Below are positions 33,631 to 43,251 of a stretch of 64,000 bases of DNA, in pieces. The stretch is from Paenibacillus sp. UNC451MF (GTDB taxonomy: Bacteria > Bacillota > Bacilli > Paenibacillales > NBRC-103111): positions 163,672 through 227,671 of the forward strand of contig NZ_JMLS01000005.1 in the NCBI RefSeq assembly GCF_000686845.1. The letters run 5' to 3'. The notes below the pieces were generated by a model. That model saw only the letters and a program-made list of their open reading frames with translations. It made no database searches and was not told the origin of the DNA. Positions within the stretch are counted from its first letter, which is position 1. The number at the start of each line of letters is the position of its first letter. Position numbers and translations under genes: made by a program.

Positions 33631-36600
33631 AACAAAGGTACTTATCTTTACTGATTGCACTAATACTTGTTTTAAGCCAATTACAAGCTGTCTTCGCTTT
33701 GAGTCCTCCAGATGCTAACAACCATTGGGCACAATCAACGATTGAGAAATGGGTGACCCAAGGCTACATCGACGGCTATGCCGATGGAAGCTTCAAACCG
33801 AATCAGGAAGTGAGCCGTGCTGAGTTTGCCAAGCTGGTGAATAAGGCGTTTCACACGAAAGAGGGTACTGCTGCAATCAGCTTTAGCGATGTTCAAGCAT
33901 CGGATTGGTTTTATAATGAAATCAAATTGGGTGTAGGTGCCGGTTATATTTCAGGGTATCCCGATGGGACTTTTAAGCCCAATCATCCTATAAGCAGACA
34001 GGAAGCAGCTGTAGTCATTCATAAGGTTTTAAAGCTGGAAGAAGCGCAACAAGATAACTTAAGTCGCTTTAAGGATGCTCAAAGCATTCCTGGATGGTCT
34101 AAAGGCGCGGTGAACGCTATTGTTAAGCTAGGCATTATGCAGGGCTATGAGGATGCAACGTTCCAAGAAGACCATAACATAACGAGAGCAGAAACCATAG
34201 TGATGTTGGATAGAGCATTAGCTAAGCTAGATACGAACCCGACAAAGGCACAAGGGATTTCAGGCTTTGTAACTCTGGACGGAAAGCCTGTTGAAGGGGC
34301 TATCGTTAAACTGTTTGCTAAGGACGGCTATAAGGTTCTAAAAACAGCAACAACCGACAAAAATGGTGCGTACAATCTTGAAGCGGGAGCAGGCACTTTT
34401 GACATTACGGTGGAGAAGAGCGGTTCACTAGGGTATAAAAGTGATATCGTGGTCAAAGACGGGGATGTAACGTTACAAAATGTATCTTTGACAAAAGGCG
34501 TTAAAGTCACAGGTAAGGTGGTGAATTCATCTGGAACGGGTGTAGCGGGCAAAGAGATAAGCTTTACGACCAACCCGACTTTTGTAACGACCACAGATGA
34601 GAATGGAGCCTACTCTTTATATGTGCTTCCGGATAAAACCTATACCATCCGACATTTAGACGGGGATACATACAAAGAACTTGCAGCTAATATTGCAATA
34701 GGTAATACAGACAAAGATCTGGGAGCTTTGGTTGTGGACGGTTCCACTTCAGGGTCCAGCAGCTCCAGATCCAGGCACAGCAACAATCCCAATGCGGGGA
34801 GAGACGTTACACCGCCAACCTTTGCCATCACTTCCCCTGCGCTATCGGTTGGAGAAGCAACCTATGCCACTTTTAGCCAGACCCAAACAATTAAGGGTAC
34901 GGCGGCTGACGACGTAATGGTTGCTCGTATTGACTACTCTGTGGACGGGGGAACACTGGGAACTGCGGCAGGAACGACTGTGTGGTCCATAGCAGATTTG
35001 CCGCTTCATGCCGGTGAGAATAAAGTAACGGTCACAGCTGTCGATCTGTCCGATAATAAGGCTTCAACAACCATAACGATCATCCGGGAGATAGATAAGG
35101 TTGCTCCTGCCTTAGACATTCTGATTCCTGCAAAGGATGCCACCTATACTACAGAGAGCAGCAGTATTGCTATTGGAGGTACAGCATCGGACAATGATGT
35201 TATAGCTTCAATTACCTATAGTGTTCAGGGCGGACCTTCAGGAACGGCGGAAGGAACGGAGAAATGGCTCATTGCTAACGTCGACTTGCTGCCGGGAAGC
35301 AATGTGATTATGGTTACCGCAACGGACCGATCTGGTAATACGACGCGGAAGTCGATAACGGTAGTGTATAACGTAGACAAAACCGCACCTGCGGTAGTGA
35401 TTACTCTGCCTACTTCGGAAGCTACTTATGTAACTTCAAGTCCTACGGTCACCCTCTCGGGAACAGCTGCGGATAATAAAGCTCTGAAGAGCGTGACATA
35501 TTCCGTTTATGGCACGACGAAGAGCGCGGTCGGTACCGACATGTGGACCATACCGGACCTTCAGCTTCAGCTGGGTGAAAATAAAGTAACCATAACGGCA
35601 GAGGATGAAAGCGGGAATACGGCCAATAAAATCATTACGATTATTTATGATCCCGATGCTCCTGCTATATTCATTACATCACCTAGCACGGAGCCCTATG
35701 CCACCGTCTACCAATCCATTCTTACACTGAGCGGGACGGCAAGAGACAATCAGGCCCTGAGCAGCGTTACGTATGCGGTGTATTATGATTCAGTAACTGA
35801 TGGGGTCTATGGTACAGCGGTAGGAACAGCCAACTGGAGCATACCGAACCTGCAGCTGAAGCCAGGATACAATATGGTTACCGTAACCGCAACGGATTCA
35901 GCTAACAATAAAGTATCGGCTTCGATTATTATATTTAATGCCGTTGACACAGATAGTGACGGGCTGCCCGATTTCTTGGAAGCAACGATTGGCACAGACC
36001 CTGCTAACCCGGACACAGATGGAGATGGCTTGTTGGATGGCTATGAGTACATTGTGCTGCAAACCGATCCATTGAAGCGAGATACGGATGGCAACGGAGT
36101 TACAGATGATGCAGAGGATTTCGATGCCGACGGTTTAACCAATATTCAAGAAATGGCGTTGAAGACGAACCCTTATAGTGCTGACAGTGATGGGGATGGA
36201 CTACCCGATTCGCAGGAAATCGCTACTTACCGTACCGATCCGATGAAAAAAGATACGGATGGTGACGGTCTCGGTGACGGTGGCGAGATCAGACTCGGTT
36301 TTGATCCCTTGAAGGCCGATACGGATGGCAACGGAGTCATAGACTCCGAGGAGAAAATATCCCAGGCTGTTGACGGCAATAAGTTCTCTTCGATAGCGAA
36401 TAGCCTGACATCACCATCGCTTACGATCCATGGTTCAGGGGATATTAATGAATCCATCAGCATTTCGGATGCAACGAATCTGCCCTTGATCCAAGGCAAT
36501 TCAGCGATTGTAGGGAAAGTGATGGATATTAAATTACCGAATCCATTTGATTCGGCACAAATCAGCTTTACAGTGAGGCCTGAAGCCTTGACGACCCATA

Positions 36601-38822
36601 GCTTGAATGATTTGGTTATCGCTTGGTTTAAGGAAGACGGAACCATCATTCCGCTGGAGACAACCATAGATCCGTCGACCGGACAGCTTACGACGACCGT
36701 TACCCATTTTAGTAAATATGGGGTCATTGACTTGGTGCAATTAGCACTGAACTGGGAACTTACGACCGAATCCGCAACGGTGGAGAAGGGCCAGGCGGAT
36801 ATCGTATTCATATTGGATACGACGGGGTCAATGGGTTCGACGATCAATAATGTGAAAAGCAATATTATCAACTTCGTCGATAAGCTCGATGGGGATAAAG
36901 TGAGCGTTAGGCTCGGATTGGTCGAATATAAGGATATAATCGAGGATGGCCCGAGCTCAACTAAAACCATAGGCTGGTACACCGATCCCGAGCAATTCAA
37001 GAACAAGGTCAGCGGTATCGACGTTTATGGCGGCGGAGATCTGCCTGAGTCATCTGTGGATGCCCTGGAAGAGGCGAGAAGGATGCAGTTCCGCAAGAAC
37101 GTAACCCAGTTTATGGTTCTTGTGACGGATGCGGATTATAAGGAAGAGACTCGCTTTGAAGAAGTGAAATCCATGAATGAAGAGATTGCATTGATTCAAA
37201 AAGACGGTATTATCACGTCAGTTATCGGCAGCAGCTACGACAAAAACCGATATGGCGACTTATACCAGAAGACAGATGGACTATGGGCCGATATTACGGA
37301 TAATTTCTCGGTTACATTAGACCAGCTGAAGGATAAGATCACGAGCAAAACCAACGATGGCGTGTGGGTTCGTCTGAATACAGGCAGAGTCGTGAAGCTG
37401 AATAAAGAGCCCGATAAGCTGGATACGGTAACCGATACGGATGGCGATACCGTTCCTGACAGCAAAGAATTGAATGAAAAGCTAACGGTGGATCTGCCTA
37501 ATTGGGTTAGAGCGATACTAACCGCCCGATTCCCTGGCAAAACGTTCCCTGATAAAGTGGAGGTCTGGACTTATCACAGCGATCCGACTCGCGTCGATTC
37601 AGACAACGACAATAAAAGCGACCTTATCGATGAGAGACCTTTAGTAGCCTATAAACCGGCTGTCGTACTTATTCATGGCATCAACTCCAGCACGGGCTCG
37701 GCATGGGGCGCGGAAAACGATGTAGACAATAATGGAATGCTATCCGCTGCATTCAGTCCGCTCGATAGCGGCGATATGCAGACAGGGAAGTTCACAAGGG
37801 ATATTTCCGGTAATGAGACCTACACAGGAAACTCTTACAAAAAGTCGGATACCCAGCTCTATAGCAATATTGACACACAATATATACGTGGGGCCTTGAA
37901 ATCCGGAGAGTTTGCCGAATATCTAGTAAGCGAAGGCTACAGCACGAATAACAATCTTTTGATCTTCAATTGGGAAGCTAACGATCATGTAAGTATGGCT
38001 GCAAAACAATTCCAGCAGTATTTAGTAGATATATCGAAGCATTTCAAGGACAACAATGAGGATGTGGACATTTGGCTAGGCGGTAGACCGCAGTTTGATC
38101 TTGTCGGGCATAGCGCGGGTGGATTAGTTTCTAGAATGTATATTGAAAATTACATGGATGATTCGTTACCGCACATCGATAGTCTGGTTACCGTAGATAC
38201 GCCTCATTGGGGCTCGAATTTCGTTCATAATCCGGGAGGTTGCGGGACCTTTGGTCACAATGTGTTAGATGATTTGGATAGAGATGATAGCTATCTATGG
38301 TATCTAAATGAATGGAATGTGAACAGGTGCTTGGGTAAGATCAAGGGCGAAGCACTCAAGCTCAATCACAGCTCCACTAACTATTATCTTATTGCTGGAT
38401 ACTCTTTCGGAGTAGGTTTGCCATGGCAAACTAAAGAGCCTCTTCTGGCGCGGGTTCCTAAGGAGCCGACGGATCTGGAGCTGTACAGAAGTGTAAGGGA
38501 TATTGTCAAAACCAATACGGGTTACGATCCTGGGAAAGCAGCCCAAGATTCATTGATTGGCGGGTTGGACCTGACAAGCGAAACATTGTATGGAGACATT
38601 GTTGTAACTGTGGGCAGTCAATTGGGTGTGCCATCGGAAAAGCAAACGGATAAGTGGCTGGAAGGCAAACGTCCGCGGTATATCGGTGCTACGGATCAAT
38701 TTATTTACGCAGGCAACTCCAAGAAAACCATGCATACAACCATCGAACATCAACGAAGAATACATGAGCTGATTTATAAGCTGCTTAACGGGATTGCAGT
38801 GCCAGACATCTCAAACCCTTAA
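33627..38822 (+). CDS. SLH-anchored multidomain surface protein with von Willebrand A and lipase-like hydrolase domains
   Basis: The product has 1731 residues, from ATG 33627; a Sec signal (cut near VFALS) follows, and an in-frame GTG 33615 is less likely. Domains in order: three SLH repeats (about 31-75, 85-135, 150-198) that bind cell-wall polysaccharide; two carboxypeptidase-regulatory-like beta-sandwiches (about 210-370); a Ser-rich linker; four Ig-like repeats (about 396-773); calcium-binding thrombospondin-3-like repeats (DTDGDGL type, about 773-908); a beta-rich domain (about 918-1040); a von Willebrand A domain with MIDAS DTTGSMGS at Asp1064; more calcium repeats (about 1268-1338); and an alpha/beta hydrolase (about 1345-1725) with VVLIHGIN and nucleophile Ser1496 in GHSAGG. 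A His near 1703-1708 may complete the triad. It is a cell-surface adhesion/lipase-like enzyme, with a terminator after it. Confidence 0.88.
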   Translation: MKQRYLSLLIALILVLSQLQAVFALSPPDANNHWAQSTIEKWVTQGYIDGYADGSFKPNQEVSRAEFAKLVNKAFHTKEGTAAISFSDVQASDWFYNEIKLGVGAGYISGYPDGTFKPNHPISRQEAAVVIHKVLKLEEAQQDNLSRFKDAQSIPGWSKGAVNAIVKLGIMQGYEDATFQEDHNITRAETIVMLDRALAKLDTNPTKAQGISGFVTLDGKPVEGAIVKLFAKDGYKVLKTATTDKNGAYNLEAGAGTFDITVEKSGSLGYKSDIVVKDGDVTLQNVSLTKGVKVTGKVVNSSGTGVAGKEISFTTNPTFVTTTDENGAYSLYVLPDKTYTIRHLDGDTYKELAANIAIGNTDKDLGALVVDGSTSGSSSSRSRHSNNPNAGRDVTPPTFAITSPALSVGEATYATFSQTQTIKGTAADDVMVARIDYSVDGGTLGTAAGTTVWSIADLPLHAGENKVTVTAVDLSDNKASTTITIIREIDKVAPALDILIPAKDATYTTESSSIAIGGTASDNDVIASITYSVQGGPSGTAEGTEKWLIANVDLLPGSNVIMVTATDRSGNTTRKSITVVYNVDKTAPAVVITLPTSEATYVTSSPTVTLSGTAADNKALKSVTYSVYGTTKSAVGTDMWTIPDLQLQLGENKVTITAEDESGNTANKIITIIYDPDAPAIFITSPSTEPYATVYQSILTLSGTARDNQALSSVTYAVYYDSVTDGVYGTAVGTANWSIPNLQLKPGYNMVTVTATDSANNKVSASIIIFNAVDTDSDGLPDFLEATIGTDPANPDTDGDGLLDGYEYIVLQTDPLKRDTDGNGVTDDAEDFDADGLTNIQEMALKTNPYSADSDGDGLPDSQEIATYRTDPMKKDTDGDGLGDGGEIRLGFDPLKADTDGNGVIDSEEKISQAVDGNKFSSIANSLTSPSLTIHGSGDINESISISDATNLPLIQGNSAIVGKVMDIKLPNPFDSAQISFTVRPEALTTHSLNDLVIAWFKEDGTIIPLETTIDPSTGQLTTTVTHFSKYGVIDLVQLALNWELTTESATVEKGQADIVFILDTTGSMGSTINNVKSNIINFVDKLDGDKVSVRLGLVEYKDIIEDGPSSTKTIGWYTDPEQFKNKVSGIDVYGGGDLPESSVDALEEARRMQFRKNVTQFMVLVTDADYKEETRFEEVKSMNEEIALIQKDGIITSVIGSSYDKNRYGDLYQKTDGLWADITDNFSVTLDQLKDKITSKTNDGVWVRLNTGRVVKLNKEPDKLDTVTDTDGDTVPDSKELNEKLTVDLPNWVRAILTARFPGKTFPDKVEVWTYHSDPTRVDSDNDNKSDLIDERPLVAYKPAVVLIHGINSSTGSAWGAENDVDNNGMLSAAFSPLDSGDMQTGKFTRDISGNETYTGNSYKKSDTQLYSNIDTQYIRGALKSGEFAEYLVSEGYSTNNNLLIFNWEANDHVSMAAKQFQQYLVDISKHFKDNNEDVDIWLGGRPQFDLVGHSAGGLVSRMYIENYMDDSLPHIDSLVTVDTPHWGSNFVHNPGGCGTFGHNVLDDLDRDDSYLWYLNEWNVNRCLGKIKGEALKLNHSSTNYYLIAGYSFGVGLPWQTKEPLLARVPKEPTDLELYRSVRDIVKTNTGYDPGKAAQDSLIGGLDLTSETLYGDIVVTVGSQLGVPSEKQTDKWLEGKRPRYIGATDQFIYAGNSKKTMHTTIEHQRRIHELIYKLLNGIAVPDISNP

Positions 38823-38839
38823 TAAGGATTATAGGTAAA

Positions 38840-38876
38840 GGAGTGTGCAGGTTTCTTCTGTGCACTCCCTTTTTTT
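38840..38876 (+). terminator. Terminator after the S-layer protein gene
   Basis: GGAGTGTGCAG pairs with CTGTGCACTCC (two G-T pairs) around a 7-base loop and is followed by CTTTTTTT. Confidence 0.85.
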
Positions 38877-38938
38877 CGAAACAAAACAGAAGCGAAAGCG
38901 TACAACCAAATGACAATAAAAGGAAAGAGGGGAGCTCG

Positions 38939-39247
38939 ATGGTCTTGTTCAAAGAAACCAAGCTGTACTTCTATTTGATCGTCTATTTTGTTGTAATGGG
39001 TATAACTCATTTCATTATAAATTGGGTGTCAGGGACTTCTAGCGAGATTATAGGTTTGGTGTTAGGGATGCTGGTGCTGCTGTGGTGGAAGTTCGTCATA
39101 GGTCCTGTAGTGATGCTTATTATCACCGTGGTTGAGTTATATAAGAAGTATAGGATTGCTAACACATTAGCGTTCCATGATGTAATAGTACACGGTATAC
39201 CTGTCATCATCGTCTTATTATTTTTAGGTTTTGGCTCGCTCTTTTGA
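38939..39247 (+). CDS. Small membrane protein, function unknown
   Basis: The product has 102 residues. ATG 38939 follows GAGGGGAG by six bases; longer in-frame starts lie within the terminator. Three hydrophobic stretches (about residues 9-27, 36-64 and 85-101) suggest three membrane helices, with a short polar loop (VELYKKYRIANTLAFHD) between the second and third. I do not recognise the family. It is a single gene between the surface-protein gene and an AraC regulator. Confidence 0.65.
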   Translation: MVLFKETKLYFYLIVYFVVMGITHFIINWVSGTSSEIIGLVLGMLVLLWWKFVIGPVVMLIITVVELYKKYRIANTLAFHDVIVHGIPVIIVLLFLGFGSLF

Positions 39248-39326
39248 GTGTTGGTGCTTACCATTGATAGAGCTCTGTTGATGGGGTATAGTTTTGTCCA
39301 TGAGGCTAACAGGAGGAGGGGATCTG

Positions 39327-40202
39327 ATGGATGTTAAGCTGCAGTCGTTATTTCGGCCGATACAAGCCAACGGAAGAAGGCCTTCCAATCCATATAGAGA
39401 GTGGCTGCCTGCTCCCATACTCCAGCCATATGTCTCCTGTTATTGGGCTTCAGAACCAGATTCAACGGATACGGTTAGTGAACTGAATCCTCAATCTATT
39501 GACCGAGTCATCCCGGACGGCTGCACCGATATATTGTTCGAGCAGAACCTTAAGGATAATAGCTATAGCCTAAGATTTTGCGGGATGTTCGATAGCCCGT
39601 TCGCCATTGCTTATGATTCCGATCATCCGGTTCGCAAGCTGGGTGTCCGGTTTTTTCCGGGAGGAGCGCATTTGTTCCTGAAAGCATCTCTATCGGACTT
39701 TACTAACTGCTTCTTTCCTCTGGATTCCATAGGACTGTGGATGGCCGGGGATATGGGAGAACGAATATTTGCGGAAAAATCGGTGGAATCCAGAATTCGA
39801 ATTATAGAACAGCATCTAATCGCATTATTGCAAATGAGTAATCCACTCGATGATCATCGGATGAAAAATATGCTGTACCGCATTTTTGATTCGGGAGGCA
39901 GCCTTCCGGTCACCAAGCTAGCTGAATCCGAATGTCTCAGTCCGCGACAAATGAATCGAAAGTTTCATCAGTGGTTGGGCATGGGACCCAAAAGATTCAG
40001 CGAGATCGTGCGCTTCCAAGCCGTTGTTAGCCAAATTCGTCAGAATCGGCGGGAAGACTGGACAACACTCGCGCTGCAGCATGGATTCTTTGACCAGGCG
40101 CACTTGATTCACGTATTTAAACGATTTTACGGAGAAACACCATCAGCGGCGGCAGAAGAATATTGCAGTGTGTCCGTTTTATACAATACCGCCCCGTCTT
40201 GA
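39327..40202 (+). CDS. AraC-family regulator with DUF6597 N-terminal domain (pair 1)
   Basis: The product has 291 residues. ATG 39327 sits seven bases after AGGAGGAG; TTG 39294 upstream is unlikely. Residues 25-180 resemble the DUF6597 sensor domain (PYVSCYWASEP, RVIPDGCTDILFE, LGVRFFPGGAHLFL). Residues 195-285 form the two AraC helix-turn-helix motifs (ESECLSPRQMNRKFHQWLG and LALQHGFFDQAHLIHVFKRF). The SRPBCC gene lies 63 bases downstream in the same direction. A second DUF6597-AraC/SRPBCC pair lies at 44259-45632. The ligand is unknown. Confidence 0.85.
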   Translation: MDVKLQSLFRPIQANGRRPSNPYREWLPAPILQPYVSCYWASEPDSTDTVSELNPQSIDRVIPDGCTDILFEQNLKDNSYSLRFCGMFDSPFAIAYDSDHPVRKLGVRFFPGGAHLFLKASLSDFTNCFFPLDSIGLWMAGDMGERIFAEKSVESRIRIIEQHLIALLQMSNPLDDHRMKNMLYRIFDSGGSLPVTKLAESECLSPRQMNRKFHQWLGMGPKRFSEIVRFQAVVSQIRQNRREDWTTLALQHGFFDQAHLIHVFKRFYGETPSAAAEEYCSVSVLYNTAPS

Positions 40203-40265
40203 ATTAGTATAATGAAACCACGAGCACAGCTATACAAACACATTGGATGGAGGGAGAAAAGCGAC

Positions 40266-40676
40266 ATGGCTTCAATATATCATTCACAAACGTTAAGCGT
40301 GGCGGTACAACGCGGACCAGGTCAGGTTTACGAATACATTTACAACTTGAGTAACTTTCCGGAATGGGCAACCTCTTTTTGCTTGTCGATTCGGGAGTCA
40401 GGTGAAAAATGGATCATGGAGACGCCGGAAGGTCCGGCAACCATACGTTTTGTTGAGAAAAATCAATACGGCGTCCTGGACCATTACGTAGGCACACTAT
40501 CAGGTGACGAAAACTTGGTGTCGATGCGGGTGGTCGCGAATGGCATGGGCAGTGAGGTGCTGTTAACGGCGTTCCAGCTGCAGGGAATGTCGGATGTGAA
40601 ATTTGCGGAGGATCAGGGTATGGTCCAGCGTGATCTGGAAACGTTGAAAAGCGTTCTGGAGGGCCAGGCAGTCTAA
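40266..40676 (+). CDS. SRPBCC-family protein (pair 1)
   Basis: The product has 136 residues. ATG 40266 follows GGAGGGAG; the in-frame ATG 40212 lacks a ribosome site. It is a START/Bet v 1-like (SRPBCC) fold. It opens with a beta strand (QTLSVAVQRGPGQVYEYI) and the helix-forming NFPEWATSF, then antiparallel strands, and ends with a long helix (VQRDLETLKSVLEG). These proteins hold a hydrophobic ligand in a cavity. It probably shares control with the AraC gene upstream. Specific function is unknown. Confidence 0.75.
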   Translation: MASIYHSQTLSVAVQRGPGQVYEYIYNLSNFPEWATSFCLSIRESGEKWIMETPEGPATIRFVEKNQYGVLDHYVGTLSGDENLVSMRVVANGMGSEVLLTAFQLQGMSDVKFAEDQGMVQRDLETLKSVLEGQAV

Positions 40677-40696
40677 AGATGTTATATTGGATAAGA

Positions 40697-40725
40697 GGAG
40701 AGTGCCACGAGGTGCTCTCTTTTTC
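40697..40725 (+). terminator. Terminator after the first SRPBCC gene
   Basis: GAGAGTGCC / GGTGCTCTC pairs with two G-T pairs and a four-base loop, followed by a T run. Confidence 0.75.
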
Positions 40726-40900
40726 GTCGTTTAGGATAAGTTTCCTATAAAAGTTCACGAAGAGTTCCCATTCATCCCTATGGAATAATCTTACTACCTC
40801 GACAAGTATCGACACTATTTGCGATCATGTGATATCATTTAGATCTTGATAAAGTGGTAACGTAGTAAAGCAAAAATAGTAAAAGGTGGTTCGTAATTGG

Positions 40901-41689
40901 ATGAAACGTTTAGCAGCTATGGCATTAGTCATCACCGCAGCAATTTCGATCTTTACAGGATGCTCCAGCACGAAGGATGCTTCTTCTGCTTCTGGGGACA
41001 GTAAAAAACTAGTCATTGGTATTGACGACAAATTCGCTCCTCTGGGTTTTAGAGATGAGAAGAATGAAATCGTCGGTTTTGATATCGACTACGCGAAAGC
41101 GGCAGTCGAGAAAATGGGGTCAACGGCTGTATTTCAACCGATTGATTGGAAAACCAAAGAGTCTGAGCTGAGCAGTGGCCGGATTGATCTGATTTGGAAC
41201 GGATACACGATTACGGATGAGCGCAAAGCAAAGGTATTGTTCACCAAGCCGTATCTGAAAAATGCACAAGTGGTCGTAACTCTGGCCAAATCGAACCTAA
41301 CCAAGCTGGATGATCTGACCGGCAAAGTCGTAGGGCTTCAATCCCTTTCTTCTGCGTCAGATGCTCTGAACGAAAGCCCGATCAAATCCAAGATTAAGAA
41401 CGTAACGGAATATGCAGACAACGTTCTTGCTCTAAACGACTTGAAGATCGGTCGTGTGGATGCCGTTGTTATCGATGAAGTCGTCATCAACTACTATATG
41501 TCCAAAGATAAAGGCACCTTCAAGCTGATGAATGAATCGCTCGCGCCTGAAGAATACGGCATAGGCGTGAAAAAAGGTAACGAGGCGCTGCTTCAAAAGC
41601 TGCAAAAAGCACTGGACGAAATGAATCAAGACGGCTCTGCTGCGAAAATTTCGCAAAAATGGTTCGGCGAAGATAAGGTATTGAAGTAA
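40901..41689 (+). CDS. Polar amino-acid ABC importer binding lipoprotein
   Basis: The product has 262 residues. ATG 40901 is preferred over GTG 40886 because AAAGGTGG is 11 bases before it and overlaps the GTG. A lipoprotein signal ends at IFTGC (Cys20). The mature fold is SBP_bac_3: VIGIDDKFAPLGFRDEKNEI at the start, SGRIDLIWNGYTITDERK, and EYGIGVKKGNEALLQKL near the C-terminus. It should bind a polar amino acid such as cystine, glutamine or arginine. A terminator-like hairpin at 41713-41748 separates it from the permease gene. Confidence 0.9.
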   Translation: MKRLAAMALVITAAISIFTGCSSTKDASSASGDSKKLVIGIDDKFAPLGFRDEKNEIVGFDIDYAKAAVEKMGSTAVFQPIDWKTKESELSSGRIDLIWNGYTITDERKAKVLFTKPYLKNAQVVVTLAKSNLTKLDDLTGKVVGLQSLSSASDALNESPIKSKIKNVTEYADNVLALNDLKIGRVDAVVIDEVVINYYMSKDKGTFKLMNESLAPEEYGIGVKKGNEALLQKLQKALDEMNQDGSAAKISQKWFGEDKVLK

Positions 41690-41712
41690 ATTGAACGGAT
41701 CAAGATAAGCGG

Positions 41713-41748
41713 AACGGGTTTCTTTTTGAGGAAATCCCGTTTTGCTTT
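41713..41748 (+). terminator. Attenuator-like hairpin inside the amino-acid importer operon
   Basis: AACGGGTTTC pairs with GAAATCCCGTT (one bulged base) and is followed by TTGCTTTTG. It lies between the binding-protein gene and the permease gene. It probably reduces read-through so that more binding protein than permease is made, and it may also stabilise the upstream mRNA end. Confidence 0.65.
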
Positions 41749-41762
41749 TGGGGGAGTTTTTC

Positions 41763-42422
41763 ATGTCTTTAGATAAATTGATCTCAATGGTTAAACCTAT
41801 GCTGGAAGGCGCTCAAATGACGGTCCTCCTGTTTCTGATCGCTATCGTAGTATCGATTCCGCTTGGTTTCTTGCTCACGTTAGCAGTCAAAAGCAGCAGC
41901 AAGACATTAGCTGGGCTCGCCCACGCTTACATCTATATCATGCGCGGCACTCCGCTGCTGCTGCAGCTGCTGGTCATCTGCTTCGGGCTTCCGATGCTGC
42001 CTGGGATCGGCGAATATTTGGTGCTCGACCGGTTCGCCGCGGCTTGCGTAGGTTTTATCCTGAACTATGCAGCTTATTTTGCAGAGATTTTCCGCGGCGG
42101 CTTGTTGGCAATCGATAAAGGACAGTACGAGGCTTCTCAGGTGCTGGGATTCAGCAAATGGCAGACGTTGACGCGGATTATCCTGCCTCAAATGTTCCGG
42201 GTCGTTCTTCCTGCAGTGTCCAACGAATCCATTACACTAATCAAGGACACAGCTCTGCTGTATGCCGTAGCGGTACCGGACCTGCTGCACTACGCCCAGA
42301 CCGTAGTCAATCGTGACTTTACAATCGTGCCTTTCTTCGTGGCGGGTATCATCTATTTGATCATGACGCTATTGTTAACCGCATTGTTCAAATGGTTGGA
42401 AAGAAGATTTAAATTTGAATAA
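41763..42422 (+). CDS. Polar amino-acid ABC importer permease
   Basis: The product has 219 residues. ATG 41763 follows GGGGGAG by six bases. It has about five membrane helices of the HisM/GlnP family, with the [17 protein letters not shown] motif near residue 63 and the coupling (EAA) loop [21 protein letters not shown] near residue 125. As a single permease gene it probably acts as a homodimer. The ATPase gene starts 14 bases after its stop. Confidence 0.92.
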   Translation: MSLDKLISMVKPMLEGAQMTVLLFLIAIVVSIPLGFLLTLAVKSSSKTLAGLAHAYIYIMRGTPLLLQLLVICFGLPMLPGIGEYLVLDRFAAACVGFILNYAAYFAEIFRGGLLAIDKGQYEASQVLGFSKWQTLTRIILPQMFRVVLPAVSNESITLIKDTALLYAVAVPDLLHYAQTVVNRDFTIVPFFVAGIIYLIMTLLLTALFKWLERRFKFE

Positions 42423-42436
42423 AAGGACTGGCTGAT

Positions 42437-43183
42437 GTGGCTATCATAGAAGTATCTAATCTTACGAAATCCTACGGCACACTGGACGTGCTGAAGCAAA
42501 TGTCGTTTCAGGTCAACAAGAACGATGTCGTTGCGGTCATTGGTCCTTCCGGTTCGGGTAAAAGTACGATGCTCCGAAGTCTTGTCCACCTCGAACAAAT
42601 CAATGGCGGCACCATCTCCATAGATGGAGAGAAGCTCGTTGAGAACGGGGTATACTCCAAGCCTCCTGAGATTAAACGGATTACGGCGAAGATGGGAATG
42701 GTATTTCAGCATTTCAATCTTTTCCCTCATCTCACGGTTAAGCAGAATTTGGAGCTTGCTCCGAGAATTGTTAAAGGGGAATCGGCTGCGGATATTGGCA
42801 GACGCAGTTCTGAGCTGTTGGCGAAAGTCGGTCTCTCGGGCCGCGAGTCTCAATACCCGTCCAAGCTGTCCGGAGGCCAAAAGCAAAGAGTTGCTATTGC
42901 CCGGGCTTTAATGATGAATCCCGATATTCTGTTGTTCGACGAGCCAACCTCCGCATTAGACCCTGAATTGACGGGAGAGGTGCTGCAGGTAATGAAAAAA
43001 CTGGCCGAAGAGCACATGACCATGATTGTCGTAACCCACGAAATGGGATTCGCCAAGGAAGTGGCCAGCCGCGTCATGTTCATTGATCAGGGAGAAATCA
43101 TTGAATCCGGATCACCGGAGCAGATCTTCACGAATCCGCAGTTCGATCGGACCAAAGCTTTCTTGAACCATAGTTTGAAATAG
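42437..43183 (+). CDS. Polar amino-acid ABC importer ATPase
   Basis: The product has 248 residues, starting at GTG 42437 behind AAAAGGA. It carries Walker [11 protein letters not shown]-loop [10 protein letters not shown], signature [15 protein letters not shown], Walker [15 protein letters not shown] and H-loop [15 protein letters not shown], as in the GlnQ/HisP class. It completes the three-gene importer. A terminator of the repeated family follows. Confidence 0.93.
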   Translation: MAIIEVSNLTKSYGTLDVLKQMSFQVNKNDVVAVIGPSGSGKSTMLRSLVHLEQINGGTISIDGEKLVENGVYSKPPEIKRITAKMGMVFQHFNLFPHLTVKQNLELAPRIVKGESAADIGRRSSELLAKVGLSGRESQYPSKLSGGQKQRVAIARALMMNPDILLFDEPTSALDPELTGEVLQVMKKLAEEHMTMIVVTHEMGFAKEVASRVMFIDQGEIIESGSPEQIFTNPQFDRTKAFLNHSLK

Positions 43184-43191
43184 TAAAGTTG

Positions 43192-43227
43192 AAAAAAGCA
43201 CGGACCCTTGGGTCGGTGCTTTTTTTC
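43192..43227 (+). terminator. Terminator after amino-acid importer (copy 5 of the repeated family)
   Basis: AAAAAAGCACGGACC / GGTCGGTGCTTTTTTT forms a near-perfect stem with a 4-base loop. On the minus strand the same hairpin is followed by T residues too (AAAAAAGC read in reverse), so it may also stop transcription of the convergent aldo/keto reductase gene. Confidence 0.88.
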
Positions 43228-43251
43228 ATATACAAAGGATAATATGTAGAT

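Noticed and set aside
34812-35945. Tandem repeats that might suggest a CRISPR-like array
   Set aside because: They are in frame and encode four Ig-like protein domains with diverged DNA sequence; there are no short identical repeats with unique spacers.
36227-37006. Long open frame (259 codons) antisense to the S-layer lipase gene
   Set aside because: It lies wholly inside a real gene on the other strand, has no ribosome site, and its sequence is low-complexity Ser/Val that reflects the sense codons.
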